Under the pieces are notes generated by a model. The model ran no database searches. It worked only from the letters and a program-made list of their open reading frames with translations, and was not told the origin of the DNA. The position numbers and the translations under genes were made by a program. Of a stretch of 64,000 nucleotides of DNA, positions 35,541-44,856 are shown in pieces; positions within the stretch are counted from its first letter, which is position 1, and each line of letters begins with the position of its first letter. Origin of the DNA: Campylobacter concisus UNSWCS (GTDB taxonomy: Bacteria; Campylobacterota; Campylobacteria; Campylobacterales; Campylobacteraceae); the NCBI RefSeq assembly GCF_000466685.1, contig NZ_ANNG01000044.1, forward strand, positions 1-64,000. The letters are read 5' to 3'.

Positions 35541-37906
35541 TGGCTGATGACGAGGTTGTAGTTCTAAAACCACCTGGCGAGCAAGCAGAGCAAGCGCCTG
35601 AGGAGGCAAAAGCCGAGGCGCCTGAAGAGATCGTCTCGCTTGAGAGCATCGCAAGTGACGGCGTGCTACAAGATGAGAGCATCCCAGAGCCGATACCAGT
35701 AAAAAAAAGCAAGAAAAAGCTCTTTATCATCATCGGTGCGGCTGCTTTGGTGCTTGTCATATTGATCACTGTTTTGCTAATTGTTTTGCTAAAAAAAGAT
35801 AAAAAAGAAGAGATAGACACTACAGCTATCGTAAAAAATATAGAAAACAACTACCAAACGCAAAATTTTGGCGCTTCAAAGATCGATGAGATGATAAACA
35901 AGGCCAACCAGCTCTACGAGCGTGGCAATAAATTTGAAGCGTTAAAAATTTATGAAAACATAGCTGTTTATAACCAGTCACTTTCAAACTACAACCTAGG
36001 CGTTTCGCAGATGAAACAAGAAAAATGTGACGAGGCGATCATCTCGTTTAATAAGGCGATAACTGACCGAGAAAACACCGCAGTGAGCGCCATAAACGCC
36101 GCTGTTTGCTCGCTTGAGCTAAATAACACCAAAAATTTCAACTACTACATAGGGCTTGCAGACTCCTTTTTGCAGTATGAAAACAGCTCGCCACTTTACA
36201 GCTACTACTATGCGCTGGTTAATTATTACAAGGGTAATTACTACGAGGCATTGCAAGCTCTCTCTCACCCTAGCACAGAGGACTATAAGGGCGAGTATGC
36301 TTATTTGAGCGCTAAAATTTTATCGCTTCTTGGAGATGATGAGAGAGCCATAGCTAAGCTTGAGGGACAAAAGGCGTTTAAGGCTGACTTTACGCTAGCA
36401 CAGCTCTACGCAAGACTTGGCAAATACGACAAGGCAAGGGACTATCTAACAAAGGCTTCTAAAAACACGCCAAATATCGATCTTATCAAGATGACTGAGG
36501 CACTAATCGATCTAAAAACGGCTGATTATGGCGATGCAGCGGCATTTATCAAAGATGTTTATGACTACAACGCCTCTATGCCAAGCAAAATTTACAAGAT
36601 AAAAACGATACTAAAGCCAGATCTTTTTGACGTTAGCCTAGCTCAGGCGCACTTTAGCGACGATATGTTTTTTGATAGGACAAGACGCTATGAGACGCTC
36701 TTTTACTTCGCACCTTACAAGGTTTTTGACGCGAAACAGAGCATAGAGCAGATAAGAAAAGGCGGAGTTAGCGTCTTTTTAGACGATACCTCAGCGGCAA
36801 ATGACTACCTTAGCCAAAGTGCCGCCGCCTCAAAGGTCAATGCCAAACTTAGCGAAGCCATCGCAAAGGCACTTAACTACCGCTTAAAAGAGGCAAACAA
36901 GGACTTTGAAGAGCTTGCCAAAGCCTATCCAAACCACTCGATCTTGCAGTATAACCTAGCTCTTAGCTACGCTCAGCTTGGGAATTTTAGCCTTGCAGCA
37001 AAGCACTTTATAGCAAGCTACCATCAGGACGTAAATAACCACCTCTCTGGCATCTTTGGCGCGATCTGCATGGATATAAATAGAAATTTAAACCCAAAAC
37101 TAGTTGAAGAGATCGGCGAAAATTTAGAAAACGACAAGAGCCTAAAGCCTGTAAATTTATACGCCTCGCTTCTAAGCCTAATTAGCGGCAACCAAAGTGC
37201 GATGATAAGGTGGCTTGAAGAGCCAAAAGAGCCTACGACGCTAAATTTAGCCTTTGATATCATCATCGCTAAAATCTCAAACAATGATGAACTAATGTCA
37301 AAAAAAGCTGATGAGCTTATGAAAATTTTGCCAAATGATATCATCGCAAATATCTTAAATTTCATCTCCAAAAACAAAGATCAAAACGTCAAAGAGTATG
37401 CAAAAGCGATACAAATTTACTTCATCGATAAAAATCTCGACTCAAATGCCTTCTACCACGGAGCTGACATCATCAAAAAGCAATACATCAAGCTACTTCA
37501 GATCTCAGGCCTGCTAACAAGGGAGCGCGACAAGCTAAGAGCCGAGCTAAAAGAGGCTCCAAAAAATATAAATTTGATCCAAACTCTAGCCTACGTGGAT
37601 ATCTTTACAAATGACTTTGATGAGAGCTATAAGCTTTATAATGAGGTCATAGACGAGTTTAAGATAAATGACGCTGGCACGCTCTTTTTAGCGAGTGTGG
37701 CTGCGACTGGAGCGAACAAAATAGCAAATGCGATCGCACTTTTGGAGCTTACAAAACTAAATGATCCAAGCGCTGTTGAAAACAGAGCCGCCCTTGGTTT
37801 TATGTATCAGCAAATCGATAACATAAAAGCAGCTCTTATACAATACAGCAAAGTAGGAAACGTCGGATATAACAACGAATTTTATGATTTTATGATAGAT
37901 AACTAG
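35540..37906 (+). CDS. pflB: Flagellar motor scaffold protein PflB
   Basis: 788 residues from a GTG that overlaps the serS stop. An acidic/Pro-rich cytoplasmic segment of about 50 residues, one membrane helix (LFIIIGAAALVLVILITVLLIVLL, around residue 55-78, shown here only in part by its ends LFIIIG and IVLL), then a long periplasmic stretch of TPR-like repeats. Position after serS and architecture match C. jejuni Cj0390 (PflB), which with PflA builds the medial disk that holds stator complexes in the wide Campylobacter motor. Loss abolishes motility in C. jejuni. It ends at a clear terminator. Confidence 0.85.
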   Translation: MADDEVVVLKPPGEQAEQAPEEAKAEAPEEIVSLESIASDGVLQDESIPEPIPVKKSKKKLFIIIGAAALVLVILITVLLIVLLKKDKKEEIDTTAIVKNIENNYQTQNFGASKIDEMINKANQLYERGNKFEALKIYENIAVYNQSLSNYNLGVSQMKQEKCDEAIISFNKAITDRENTAVSAINAAVCSLELNNTKNFNYYIGLADSFLQYENSSPLYSYYYALVNYYKGNYYEALQALSHPSTEDYKGEYAYLSAKILSLLGDDERAIAKLEGQKAFKADFTLAQLYARLGKYDKARDYLTKASKNTPNIDLIKMTEALIDLKTADYGDAAAFIKDVYDYNASMPSKIYKIKTILKPDLFDVSLAQAHFSDDMFFDRTRRYETLFYFAPYKVFDAKQSIEQIRKGGVSVFLDDTSAANDYLSQSAAASKVNAKLSEAIAKALNYRLKEANKDFEELAKAYPNHSILQYNLALSYAQLGNFSLAAKHFIASYHQDVNNHLSGIFGAICMDINRNLNPKLVEEIGENLENDKSLKPVNLYASLLSLISGNQSAMIRWLEEPKEPTTLNLAFDIIIAKISNNDELMSKKADELMKILPNDIIANILNFISKNKDQNVKEYAKAIQIYFIDKNLDSNAFYHGADIIKKQYIKLLQISGLLTRERDKLRAELKEAPKNINLIQTLAYVDIFTNDFDESYKLYNEVIDEFKINDAGTLFLASVAATGANKIANAIALLELTKLNDPSAVENRAALGFMYQQIDNIKAALIQYSKVGNVGYNNEFYDFMIDN

Positions 37907-37913
37907 AAAATTT

Positions 37914-37941
37914 AAAGCTAGGTCTTTAAAAGCCTAGCTTT
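37914..37941. terminator. Terminator between convergent pflB and the DUF2920 gene
   Basis: Perfect 9-bp stem AAAGCTAGG/CCTAGCTTT with a 10-base loop, 8 bases after the pflB stop. A/T tails on both sides allow use in both directions. Confidence 0.8.
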
Positions 37942-37960
37942 AGATAAAATGGCTCTAAAT

Positions 37961-39214
37961 TTAAATATTAGTAACTTCAAGCCTTATCTGATCTGAGACT
38001 TCACTAAATTTATAAAGCAAATCACCACACTTATACTCTATGCATTTTTCATTAATCTCATCTTTTTTATCTTTTTTAGACAAAATTTTCTTCATAACGC
38101 CAGAAAGCTCTCTTTGCAAAAGCAGTTTATAAGACATCCCCATGCCGTGAGTTAGAGACTTTATAAATTTACCATCAACCTCGCTCTCATCTTTTATCAT
38201 ATGCAAAGTTGCGTCAAATTTTAGCTTCTTAAGAGTCTCATAAAGCTTGGTTTTATCCTTTGCGGGGGCTACTTCTTTATCATAAATGCAGTGATAGCTC
38301 ACGTAAATTGGCTTTTTATAGCTGCTTTGAACAGTTAAATGATCTAAATTTAGGATGTTTCTTATCTCTTCTCTTGCATCACTAAAATAATATGGTGATT
38401 TATCATTAAGAGTCCAATAAGTTTTATCACAGAAATAAAGATTTAAATTTTCATATAAATTTCCAGTGCCACAGCCAAAAAACCTAGTAAAATCAATCTC
38501 CTTTCCAAAACCAATAAGTTTCCATAAAAATATAGCGTAAGAGCTATTATCTATCACCCCATCAACTAGCCAAGGAGCTATCTTAGCGCACATATGTGCC
38601 AAGTATCCACCATGTGAGCTGCCTACCATTATCACTGGTAGATGCTCAAATTTGGCATTATTTATATATTTTTTTGTATAAAGCACGGCATTTAGCACGT
38701 CCATTGCTTGCATAACGCCAAAATTTTGGTATTCGTTTTTTGTCGGCAGCATAGTCATACTGATATCTAAAATAAAATCATCTGGCAAGACCCCGCTCTC
38801 TTTTCTAATAGTGATCTCCTCGTTAAGACTTTTAAGTAAAACGCAGGTTTTATCATAGTTATCAACTATTTTTAAATCAATAGGTAAAGTTATACCGATC
38901 TTTGCCAATTCTCTTATTAGTATCGCGCGGTCTATATCATCAAGCCCAAATTTTGCCCCAAGCTGTGGGCGGTTGCCTATACAGTGATAATCCACACTAA
39001 TGCATGCCACATCATAAGACTCTACCATGCTTCGCATTAGATGGGTTCTATAGCCAGAGTCAGAGTCCTCTCCAAAACCAGAGATGATAACTAAAAGAGC
39101 TTTTGCCTCTTTAACATCGTCATAACAGGCATAAAAGGACAAAGCAGAGCTTCTTTTGATGCCAAGCTCCACATCATCACAAGATAAAATTTCGTAGCTT
39201 CCATCAACTAGCAC
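37961..39214 (-). CDS. DUF2920 family protein (alpha/beta-hydrolase-like)
   Basis: 417 residues. ALLVIISGFGEDSDSGYRTHLM is the conserved DUF2920 start, and VGSSHGGYLAHM holds a G-x-S-x-G-like nucleophile elbow. FDNSSYAIFLWK-like and CIYDKEVAPAKDK blocks are also typical. The family is almost confined to Campylobacter, where several copies usually sit in the flagellin-glycosylation locus; the enzymatic role is not established. This copy lies 31 bases behind the iron operon's last lipoprotein gene, an unusual place. Whether it belongs to that transcript cannot be told. Confidence 0.75.
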   Translation of the reverse strand: MLVDGSYEILSCDDVELGIKRSSALSFYACYDDVKEAKALLVIISGFGEDSDSGYRTHLMRSMVESYDVACISVDYHCIGNRPQLGAKFGLDDIDRAILIRELAKIGITLPIDLKIVDNYDKTCVLLKSLNEEITIRKESGVLPDDFILDISMTMLPTKNEYQNFGVMQAMDVLNAVLYTKKYINNAKFEHLPVIMVGSSHGGYLAHMCAKIAPWLVDGVIDNSSYAIFLWKLIGFGKEIDFTRFFGCGTGNLYENLNLYFCDKTYWTLNDKSPYYFSDAREEIRNILNLDHLTVQSSYKKPIYVSYHCIYDKEVAPAKDKTKLYETLKKLKFDATLHMIKDESEVDGKFIKSLTHGMGMSYKLLLQRELSGVMKKILSKKDKKDEINEKCIEYKCGDLLYKFSEVSDQIRLEVTNI

Positions 39215-39245
39215 CTTAACTCCTTTTAAATTTTGCTAAATTTCT

Positions 39246-39830
39246 CTATCTTTGTGAGACGTTATAGAAAAAGCTAACGATCTGTTTTGCTAGGCGCTCT
39301 TTGAAAAATGGCCAGATGTAGCTTAGCGAATAGACATTACCAGCTTGCATGAGCGAGATGTTTGTCGCTTTCTCACCGCCATCTTTTGGACGCACTAGCA
39401 CGCTTACTTGCATGTAGTAAGCATAGCTGTTTGTGCTAAAGTCATCATCGTCATCATAGTCAAATGGGAAAAACATCGAGTAGCCAAAGCCAAAACTTGG
39501 CCTGCCAAAGCCATATCCCATGCCCATTGAAAATCTAGGATCTCTCTTGGTTGTCCTAGAAAAGCTTTGCACGTCGCCAAGGATGATGAAGTCGGCATTT
39601 TTGATATTTGGCTCATTTCTAAAGCCAGCCTTTGCAAATTCGCTTAAAATTTCAGCATTTACATCTTGTCCAGTCGCGCTATTTTTAAAATTTACATAGA
39701 CGCTTTTGTTTGTTTCACTAAGCGTAAAAAATATCGGATCGCTCGTTTTTACCGAGATATTTGGCGTGCTGCTAGCACATCCGACAAAAAACACCACTAG
39801 GACAAATAAAAAGAAATTTCTCATCTTCAC
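39246..39830 (-). CDS. TraT-like outer-membrane lipoprotein
   Basis: 194 residues. Lipoprotein signal with lipobox FVGC (residues about 15-18). VYVNFKNSATGQDVN..ILSEFAKAGFR..PNIKNADFIILG follows the conserved pattern of TraT-type surface-exclusion/complement-resistance lipoproteins. A Gly/Tyr/Phe-rich stretch (GMGYGFGRPSFGFGYSMFF) and an acidic run (DYDDDDDF) are lineage features. It lies 2 bases after the thioredoxin-like lipoprotein gene, at the end of the iron operon. The TraT assignment is from motif memory. Confidence 0.6.
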   Translation of the reverse strand: MKMRNFFLFVLVVFFVGCASSTPNISVKTSDPIFFTLSETNKSVYVNFKNSATGQDVNAEILSEFAKAGFRNEPNIKNADFIILGDVQSFSRTTKRDPRFSMGMGYGFGRPSFGFGYSMFFPFDYDDDDDFSTNSYAYYMQVSVLVRPKDGGEKATNISLMQAGNVYSLSYIWPFFKERLAKQIVSFFYNVSQR

Positions 39831-39832
39831 TC

Positions 39833-40327
39833 CTATAAGAGCGATCTTATAGCACCTTCAAGCACACTTTTTGGTGTAAGACCGATAAATTTTGATCGCA
39901 TCTTACCATCTTTATCAAAAAAATAGATAACTGGCACGCCCATAACGCCACCAACTGCCTTGCTGAAATAATCCACCGAGACCTTGTCGCTTGTAGTTTT
40001 AAAGGTGATGTTGTGCTCTTTTAAAAGCTCGATATCTTTATCAAAGCCCTTGCTAGGCCCTAAAATGCCAATGAACTGAACCTCTTTGCCATACTCTTTT
40101 TCAAGCGCGTTTAGATCAGGGATCGCAGCCTTGCACACTCCGCAGTCCGTGCCAAAGAAAAAGAGCATATATGGCTTATCGCCTATCTTTAGGCGCTTTT
40201 CGGTAGGGAAAAACTGCGTGTCGATGCCACTTGAGTCATTTAGCGTGATATGATGCTTCTCATACTGTTTGACGCAGCCCAAAACTAGGGCTGAGACTAG
40301 ACATAAAAGTAAAATTTTATATCGCAT
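39833..40327 (-). CDS. TlpA-like thioredoxin-fold lipoprotein
   Basis: 164 residues. A lipobox LGC at residue 18, then a thioredoxin fold with active site C62-x2-C65 (GTDCGVCKAAIP) and cis-Pro region GVMGVPVIYFFDKDG. It probably works in the periplasm, reducing a disulfide. In C. jejuni a thioredoxin-like protein likewise follows the P19 operon's ABC genes (Cj1664/Cj1665), where it may keep iron-handling cysteines reduced. It overlaps the ATPase gene by 11 bases. Confidence 0.85.
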   Translation of the reverse strand: MRYKILLLCLVSALVLGCVKQYEKHHITLNDSSGIDTQFFPTEKRLKIGDKPYMLFFFGTDCGVCKAAIPDLNALEKEYGKEVQFIGILGPSKGFDKDIELLKEHNITFKTTSDKVSVDYFSKAVGGVMGVPVIYFFDKDGKMRSKFIGLTPKSVLEGAIRSLL

Positions 40328-41006
40328 TTGGCACCTTTGGATTTTCGATAGTGCGGATCTTCTCTAGTTTGCCGTGTCTTAGATAGACGATCTTATCGCC
40401 ATACTCGCCAAGATCTGGATTGTGAGTGACTAGAAGTATCGTCTTACCCTCTTTTCTTAGCTTGCAAAATAGATCAAGTATGATCCTCTCATTTGCCTCG
40501 TCAAGGTTACCAGTTGGCTCGTCTGCTATTAAAATTTCAGGATCGTTTATGAGCGAGCGCGCTATACAAAGGCGTTGTTGCTCGCCGCCACTTAACTGAC
40601 TTGGTCTGTGTGTGAGTCTGTGAGAGAGACCAACTGCCTCAAGGGCTTTTTTAGCGTCCTCTTCATCGACTGAGCTATGATAATACTGCGCTATCATCAC
40701 GTTTTCAAGCGCGCTAAGATATGGCACTAGGTGAAACTGCTGAAAGACAAGTCCGATCTTTTCACGTCTAAATTTAAGCGTATCATCGGCATTTAGGTTG
40801 CTCGCATCATCGCCGCCAAGCATATAGACGCCACTACTTGGAGTATCCATTAGAGAAAGGATATTTACAAGTGTGCTCTTACCACTACCGCTTGGTCCCA
40901 TGACGCTGACCCACTCGCCCTTTTTAACCTCAAAACTTATATCATCAAGTGCTTTTACATCGCCAAAAATTTTACAAATATTTTTAAGTTCTAGTGCATT
41001 TTGCAT
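40317..41006 (-). CDS. ABC transporter ATP-binding protein of the P19 iron operon
   Basis: 229 residues. Walker A GPSGSGKST (about 37-45), signature LSGGEQQR, Walker B ILIADEPTGN and switch histidine VTHNPD are intact. It is of the MacB/LolD type that partners with FtsX-like permeases, two of which are encoded immediately upstream. In C. jejuni the equivalent is Cj1663. It is expected to drive an inner-membrane complex that acts on periplasmic cargo rather than classical import. Confidence 0.92.
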   Translation of the reverse strand: MQNALELKNICKIFGDVKALDDISFEVKKGEWVSVMGPSGSGKSTLVNILSLMDTPSSGVYMLGGDDASNLNADDTLKFRREKIGLVFQQFHLVPYLSALENVMIAQYYHSSVDEEDAKKALEAVGLSHRLTHRPSQLSGGEQQRLCIARSLINDPEILIADEPTGNLDEANERIILDLFCKLRKEGKTILLVTHNPDLGEYGDKIVYLRHGKLEKIRTIENPKVPNAI

Positions 41007-41007
41007 A

Positions 41008-42150
41008 TCATTCTCCTCTTAGTGTATCTGCCATTTTGTTATTAAGTGCCCGCTTAATCGGGTAAAACGCTGCGATCGCTGCAAAAAGAAGTGATATGAC
41101 CACAGCTACTGGGATGCTTAGAATTCTAAAATCAATACTAGAATCAAATATCGCATAACCTAAAATTTGAGCTAGTAGATAACCTAAAAACGCTCCAACT
41201 AACGCTGAGATAAGCGCTGTCACAAATGTCTCAAAGCCAAATAGCCTCAATACATCTTTTTTGCTTGCGCCTATAGCTCTAAGAAGTGCGATCTCACGTG
41301 ACCTTGAAAGCAAGATAGCACTAAGCGTTGTATTTACGCACATTGAAGTAATGAGTAAGATAACGAGGCTCACAAGTGCCATTAGAAGTTTGATCTTCTC
41401 TAAGATATAGCCTTCAGACTTTGAAACCTTTGCCACTGGTTTTGCGACTATTTCGTCGTTGCTAATAATCTTTGCAAGCGATGTTATCTCGTCAAAATTT
41501 CCAAGCACAACAGCTTCAGCATAGTTTATCTTGCCAGCTTTGTTTGAAATTTTCTGAGCCAAAGATAGCGACGTGATCAAAAGGGCGTCCTCTTTGTCGC
41601 CACTTGCCACTACGCCTTTTATCTTTACATTTATGCTCTCATTTGAGCCAATGGCACGAATTTCTATATCATCGCCTGCTTTAAAGCCAGCTTGACGAGC
41701 AAGATCGACGCCTATTAGCACGTTTTTGTCGTCAAAATCGACATTTATCATAGTTCCATCTCTAACATCTAAAAACGGCTTAACCTTTTTTAGATTGCTA
41801 AATTTTGTCCCCATGACGATGGCATTTGTCGGACCGATATTTGCCTGAGCAAAGAGATAACCGCTCTCGCCAAGAAGCTTATCTTTTGGCACCTTAGCGA
41901 TCATTTCATTATAGGTTTTTTCGCTCATATCATCACTTGTCGCCATATCTTTTGGAGCAAAGATCATATTTGCACCATAAGTTTTTAGCTCGCGTGAGAC
42001 CTTTGAGTCGATATCCAGATAGACATTGACAAATGCTGCACACACGCACGCTCCAAGCAAGATCGAGATCACGATGACCATAACCCTTGATGAGCCATTT
42101 TTTAGGCTTTTGTAGATCAGATTGTAAAAGAATTTGCTATTTGCGGTCAT
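41008..42150 (-). CDS. FtsX-like permease (second) of the P19 iron operon
   Basis: 380 residues. One N-terminal membrane helix, a periplasmic MacB-type domain (residues about 45-245) and three C-terminal helices with the conserved SREIALLRAIGASKKDVLRLF coupling segment. It overlaps the upstream permease gene by 14 bases and ends 1 base before the ATPase gene. It matches C. jejuni Cj1662 by position. It probably forms a heterodimer with the next permease. Confidence 0.9.
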   Translation of the reverse strand: MTANSKFFYNLIYKSLKNGSSRVMVIVISILLGACVCAAFVNVYLDIDSKVSRELKTYGANMIFAPKDMATSDDMSEKTYNEMIAKVPKDKLLGESGYLFAQANIGPTNAIVMGTKFSNLKKVKPFLDVRDGTMINVDFDDKNVLIGVDLARQAGFKAGDDIEIRAIGSNESINVKIKGVVASGDKEDALLITSLSLAQKISNKAGKINYAEAVVLGNFDEITSLAKIISNDEIVAKPVAKVSKSEGYILEKIKLLMALVSLVILLITSMCVNTTLSAILLSRSREIALLRAIGASKKDVLRLFGFETFVTALISALVGAFLGYLLAQILGYAIFDSSIDFRILSIPVAVVISLLFAAIAAFYPIKRALNNKMADTLRGE

Positions 42151-43429
42151 ATAGCACCTCCGCAGGTAGTAAATTTATGACGTTTCTCATTGGCATTAGC
42201 GAGCCAACGACTGAGATGAGCAGGGCAAACGCCACGCTAATTGGCAGCACGATCCATGCTATGCCTATGCCGTGAGAGAAGATGATGTAAGACATCACGT
42301 AGCTTAGCGCGTATCCTAAAAATGCTCCCGTGATGCCCGCAAAAAAGGCAACCACAAGGCTCTCGCTAGCAAAAAGGGCGTAAATTTCAAAGTTGCTTGC
42401 GCCTATGGCTTTTAAAAGGCCGATCTCTTTTTTGCGGCGATAAATTTCACTTGTCATTAGCGACGTTATACCGATGGCTGAAACCACAAGAGCGATGATA
42501 CTAACGATACCCATTAGGCTTTGAATTTTCTTTACGATATTACTCTCAGCGTCACTTACTTGAAGGCTTGCTTTTGCGCTAACGTTTGGTAAATTTTCTT
42601 CTATCTGAAATGCGATCGATCCCGCATAAGCTGAGCAGTACCATTTATCGTACTCTGCGCTATCAAGGTTGTCTAAATTTCTTCTTGCTTTTAGCGATAG
42701 GTCGTTTTCTGGGATCGTCATGGCTGAGACCTCAGCTTTTGTGTATGAGCCAGGATGCCCTGAAAGATCGCCAGCAAGTTTAAGCGAGCCTATTAGTTTA
42801 TGTGCCTCATCGCTTGCTCCTTTTAAGATGCCAACCACGCTAACCTCTTTTGTGCCGTTTTTGCCTACAAGGCTAAGCTTGTCGCCAACTTTTAAATTTT
42901 TAGCCTTTGCAAGCTCATCTCCTACTAAAATTTCATCCATGCTCTCATCTTTTGGCCAAGCGCCCTCAACACCCCAAAATCCATACAAGCTCTTAACGCC
43001 TGTGCTAAATTCTGGCTCGTCTTTTAGTCCGATATTTTTATCAAAATATGTTCCTTCAAAGCTAAACTCATCGCCCTTAGCGTCTTTCACCTTTGTCTCT
43101 AAAAACGGAGCAAAAGCAACGATATTATTTCTCCAAAAGATCTCTTTTATCTTGTAGATATCAGCCTCTGGGAGTAAATTTTGTGATTTTAGCGGGGTGA
43201 AATTTTTACCCTCGATCTCGATGCTTAGGCTCTCACCGCGTGGTAAAACGACGATATTTGAACCATATCCTCTAAGCTCGCTTGCCACTTGATCGCCGAT
43301 TTTTAGCGTGATATTTAGCATGCAAGCTATCAAAAGAGCAGCTAGCAAGATGGTGATAAACGCCATCGTCTTTTGCACCTTTGAGCCAGTGATCGAGCTT
43401 TTTATCATTCTTAGTTGCATATTTTTCAT
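42137..43429 (-). CDS. FtsX-like permease (first) of the P19 iron operon
   Basis: 430 residues with the same architecture as its neighbour: N-terminal helix, a larger periplasmic domain (residues about 45-290), and three C-terminal helices with RRKKEIGLLKAIGASNFEIYAL. It overlaps the DUF2318 gene by 4 bases. It matches C. jejuni Cj1661 by position. Confidence 0.9.
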   Translation of the reverse strand: MKNMQLRMIKSSITGSKVQKTMAFITILLAALLIACMLNITLKIGDQVASELRGYGSNIVVLPRGESLSIEIEGKNFTPLKSQNLLPEADIYKIKEIFWRNNIVAFAPFLETKVKDAKGDEFSFEGTYFDKNIGLKDEPEFSTGVKSLYGFWGVEGAWPKDESMDEILVGDELAKAKNLKVGDKLSLVGKNGTKEVSVVGILKGASDEAHKLIGSLKLAGDLSGHPGSYTKAEVSAMTIPENDLSLKARRNLDNLDSAEYDKWYCSAYAGSIAFQIEENLPNVSAKASLQVSDAESNIVKKIQSLMGIVSIIALVVSAIGITSLMTSEIYRRKKEIGLLKAIGASNFEIYALFASESLVVAFFAGITGAFLGYALSYVMSYIIFSHGIGIAWIVLPISVAFALLISVVGSLMPMRNVINLLPAEVLYDRK

Positions 43430-44805
43430 TTTAACGTTCCATTTGTTTCTACATATTTTTCTGGATTTGCTTCAAATTTCGCCTGAGTTTCGTTGCTCTC
43501 AAAGAAATATGTGCGTCCGTAGTATAAATATGATCTTGAATCAAGATTGCTCACCTTTTTGTGGCTTACAGGATCAAGCACCATCTTTTCGACGACCTTG
43601 CTAAAGTAGTTTGCCCCTGCGACGATCGTTTTGTAATCAACTATGATATTTTTACCATCAAAGGTAAATGCCATAGGGATCGGGTTACAACCGCCCTCTT
43701 TACCAACTGACGGCAAGAAAATTCTGACGTTACAAGAGATGCAGATAAGGTCGTTTCCTTTCTTGATATAGCCCATGTCGCCACAAATCATACACGAGTC
43801 AAAGACGATGACAGGAGATGGGCGGTCGCTAAAGCGATTTAGCAAGAAAAATCTTATCTGTTTGCCCTCATCTGTGATGTAGGCAAATCTGTGAAGTTCA
43901 TTATCTTTTAACATATCAACATCAAATATAAATTTATCTCCCACTGGCTCAACCAAGATTGGCTCTGAAATTTGAGGTGGTCGAGATGCGTAAAGGTCAT
44001 AATAAAGTGAGAAGCCAAGCGCTATTAAAACGCTACAAAATGCAAATTTTGCATTGTCAAAGACATTTTCTCTAATGGCTTTTGTAAAGCGGTATTTGAT
44101 AGAGCCAAACGTGCTCTTATCGATACTTTTTGGCATGAAGCAAAGTGCGATGATGCATAAAAGTAGGATCACTACTATGTAAAAATAGGCACTAAATTCT
44201 GTGACGTAGATGCCTTTTGCGCTGATAGATAAAATTTGAGAATTTAGCTCGCTACTTATCTTTAAAGCACCTGCACGTAAAAGCTCAAGTGCAGTTTGTG
44301 AGCTTCTATCAACTAGTAAAAATATTAGTGTGATAAGAGCTAAAATTTTAGCTACTGATGATGGGATGCTAGCTTTTAAATTTGAAATGAAGAAAAATAA
44401 AAACAGTATCAAGATCATCGCAAAGATCATCAAAAAGAAGCTAATGACTGAAAGCGTGTCAAGCAGCTCGCCGCCAAAAAGTGGGAACAATGCGCTACTT
44501 GAGCTATAACCAAAGCCAAAGCCGATGCCTAAAATAAAAAATGTTACGATTTTTGCTATCTTAAGCTCGAAAAATATCCATAAAATGCTAATGAGTAGAA
44601 AAACTAGTGTCACAGAATCTATGAAAATTTTAAACTGATCATCAACAAGCGCATGACGAGCAGCTTTAAAGATAAGCACACCAGCAACAACGCCAAGAAA
44701 TGACGGTAAAAAGATCGTTTTTAAACTTTTGCCATTGTTATTTAAGGCAGCAAAAAGCGTAAATCCAAGGAGGGCTAAAAAGACCTGATAGAAGTAAATT
44801 GACAT
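43426..44805 (-). CDS. DUF2318 membrane protein with Fe-S-type cysteines and YHS-like tail
   Basis: 459 residues. About eight to nine membrane helices, then a periplasmic DUF2318 domain with paired cysteines CMICGDMGY and CISCNVRIF (CxxC twice), and a C-terminal YHS-like segment (VLDPVSHKKVSN, YYGRTYFFESNETQAKFEANPEKYV). This fits C. jejuni Cj1660 of the P19 operon. A metal- or redox-handling step in iron uptake is likely. A terminator-like hairpin stands between P19 and this gene and could lower its expression. Confidence 0.85.
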   Translation of the reverse strand: MSIYFYQVFLALLGFTLFAALNNNGKSLKTIFLPSFLGVVAGVLIFKAARHALVDDQFKIFIDSVTLVFLLISILWIFFELKIAKIVTFFILGIGFGFGYSSSSALFPLFGGELLDTLSVISFFLMIFAMILILFLFFFISNLKASIPSSVAKILALITLIFLLVDRSSQTALELLRAGALKISSELNSQILSISAKGIYVTEFSAYFYIVVILLLCIIALCFMPKSIDKSTFGSIKYRFTKAIRENVFDNAKFAFCSVLIALGFSLYYDLYASRPPQISEPILVEPVGDKFIFDVDMLKDNELHRFAYITDEGKQIRFFLLNRFSDRPSPVIVFDSCMICGDMGYIKKGNDLICISCNVRIFLPSVGKEGGCNPIPMAFTFDGKNIIVDYKTIVAGANYFSKVVEKMVLDPVSHKKVSNLDSRSYLYYGRTYFFESNETQAKFEANPEKYVETNGTLK

Positions 44806-44833
44806 AACTAAACCCTATGAGAATTTTTAAAAA

Positions 44834-44849
44834 GGGGCGAGAACGCCCC
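44834..44849 (-). terminator. Terminator-like hairpin inside the iron operon, after p19
   Basis: Perfect stem GGGGCG/CGCCCC with a 4-base loop in the 51-base spacer between p19 and the DUF2318 gene; on the minus strand TTTTTAAAAATT follows directly. This has the form of an intrinsic terminator in the middle of an operon, so it may act as a partial stop or protect the 3' end of a p19 mRNA. Confidence 0.8.
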
Positions 44850-44856
44850 AAAGCGA

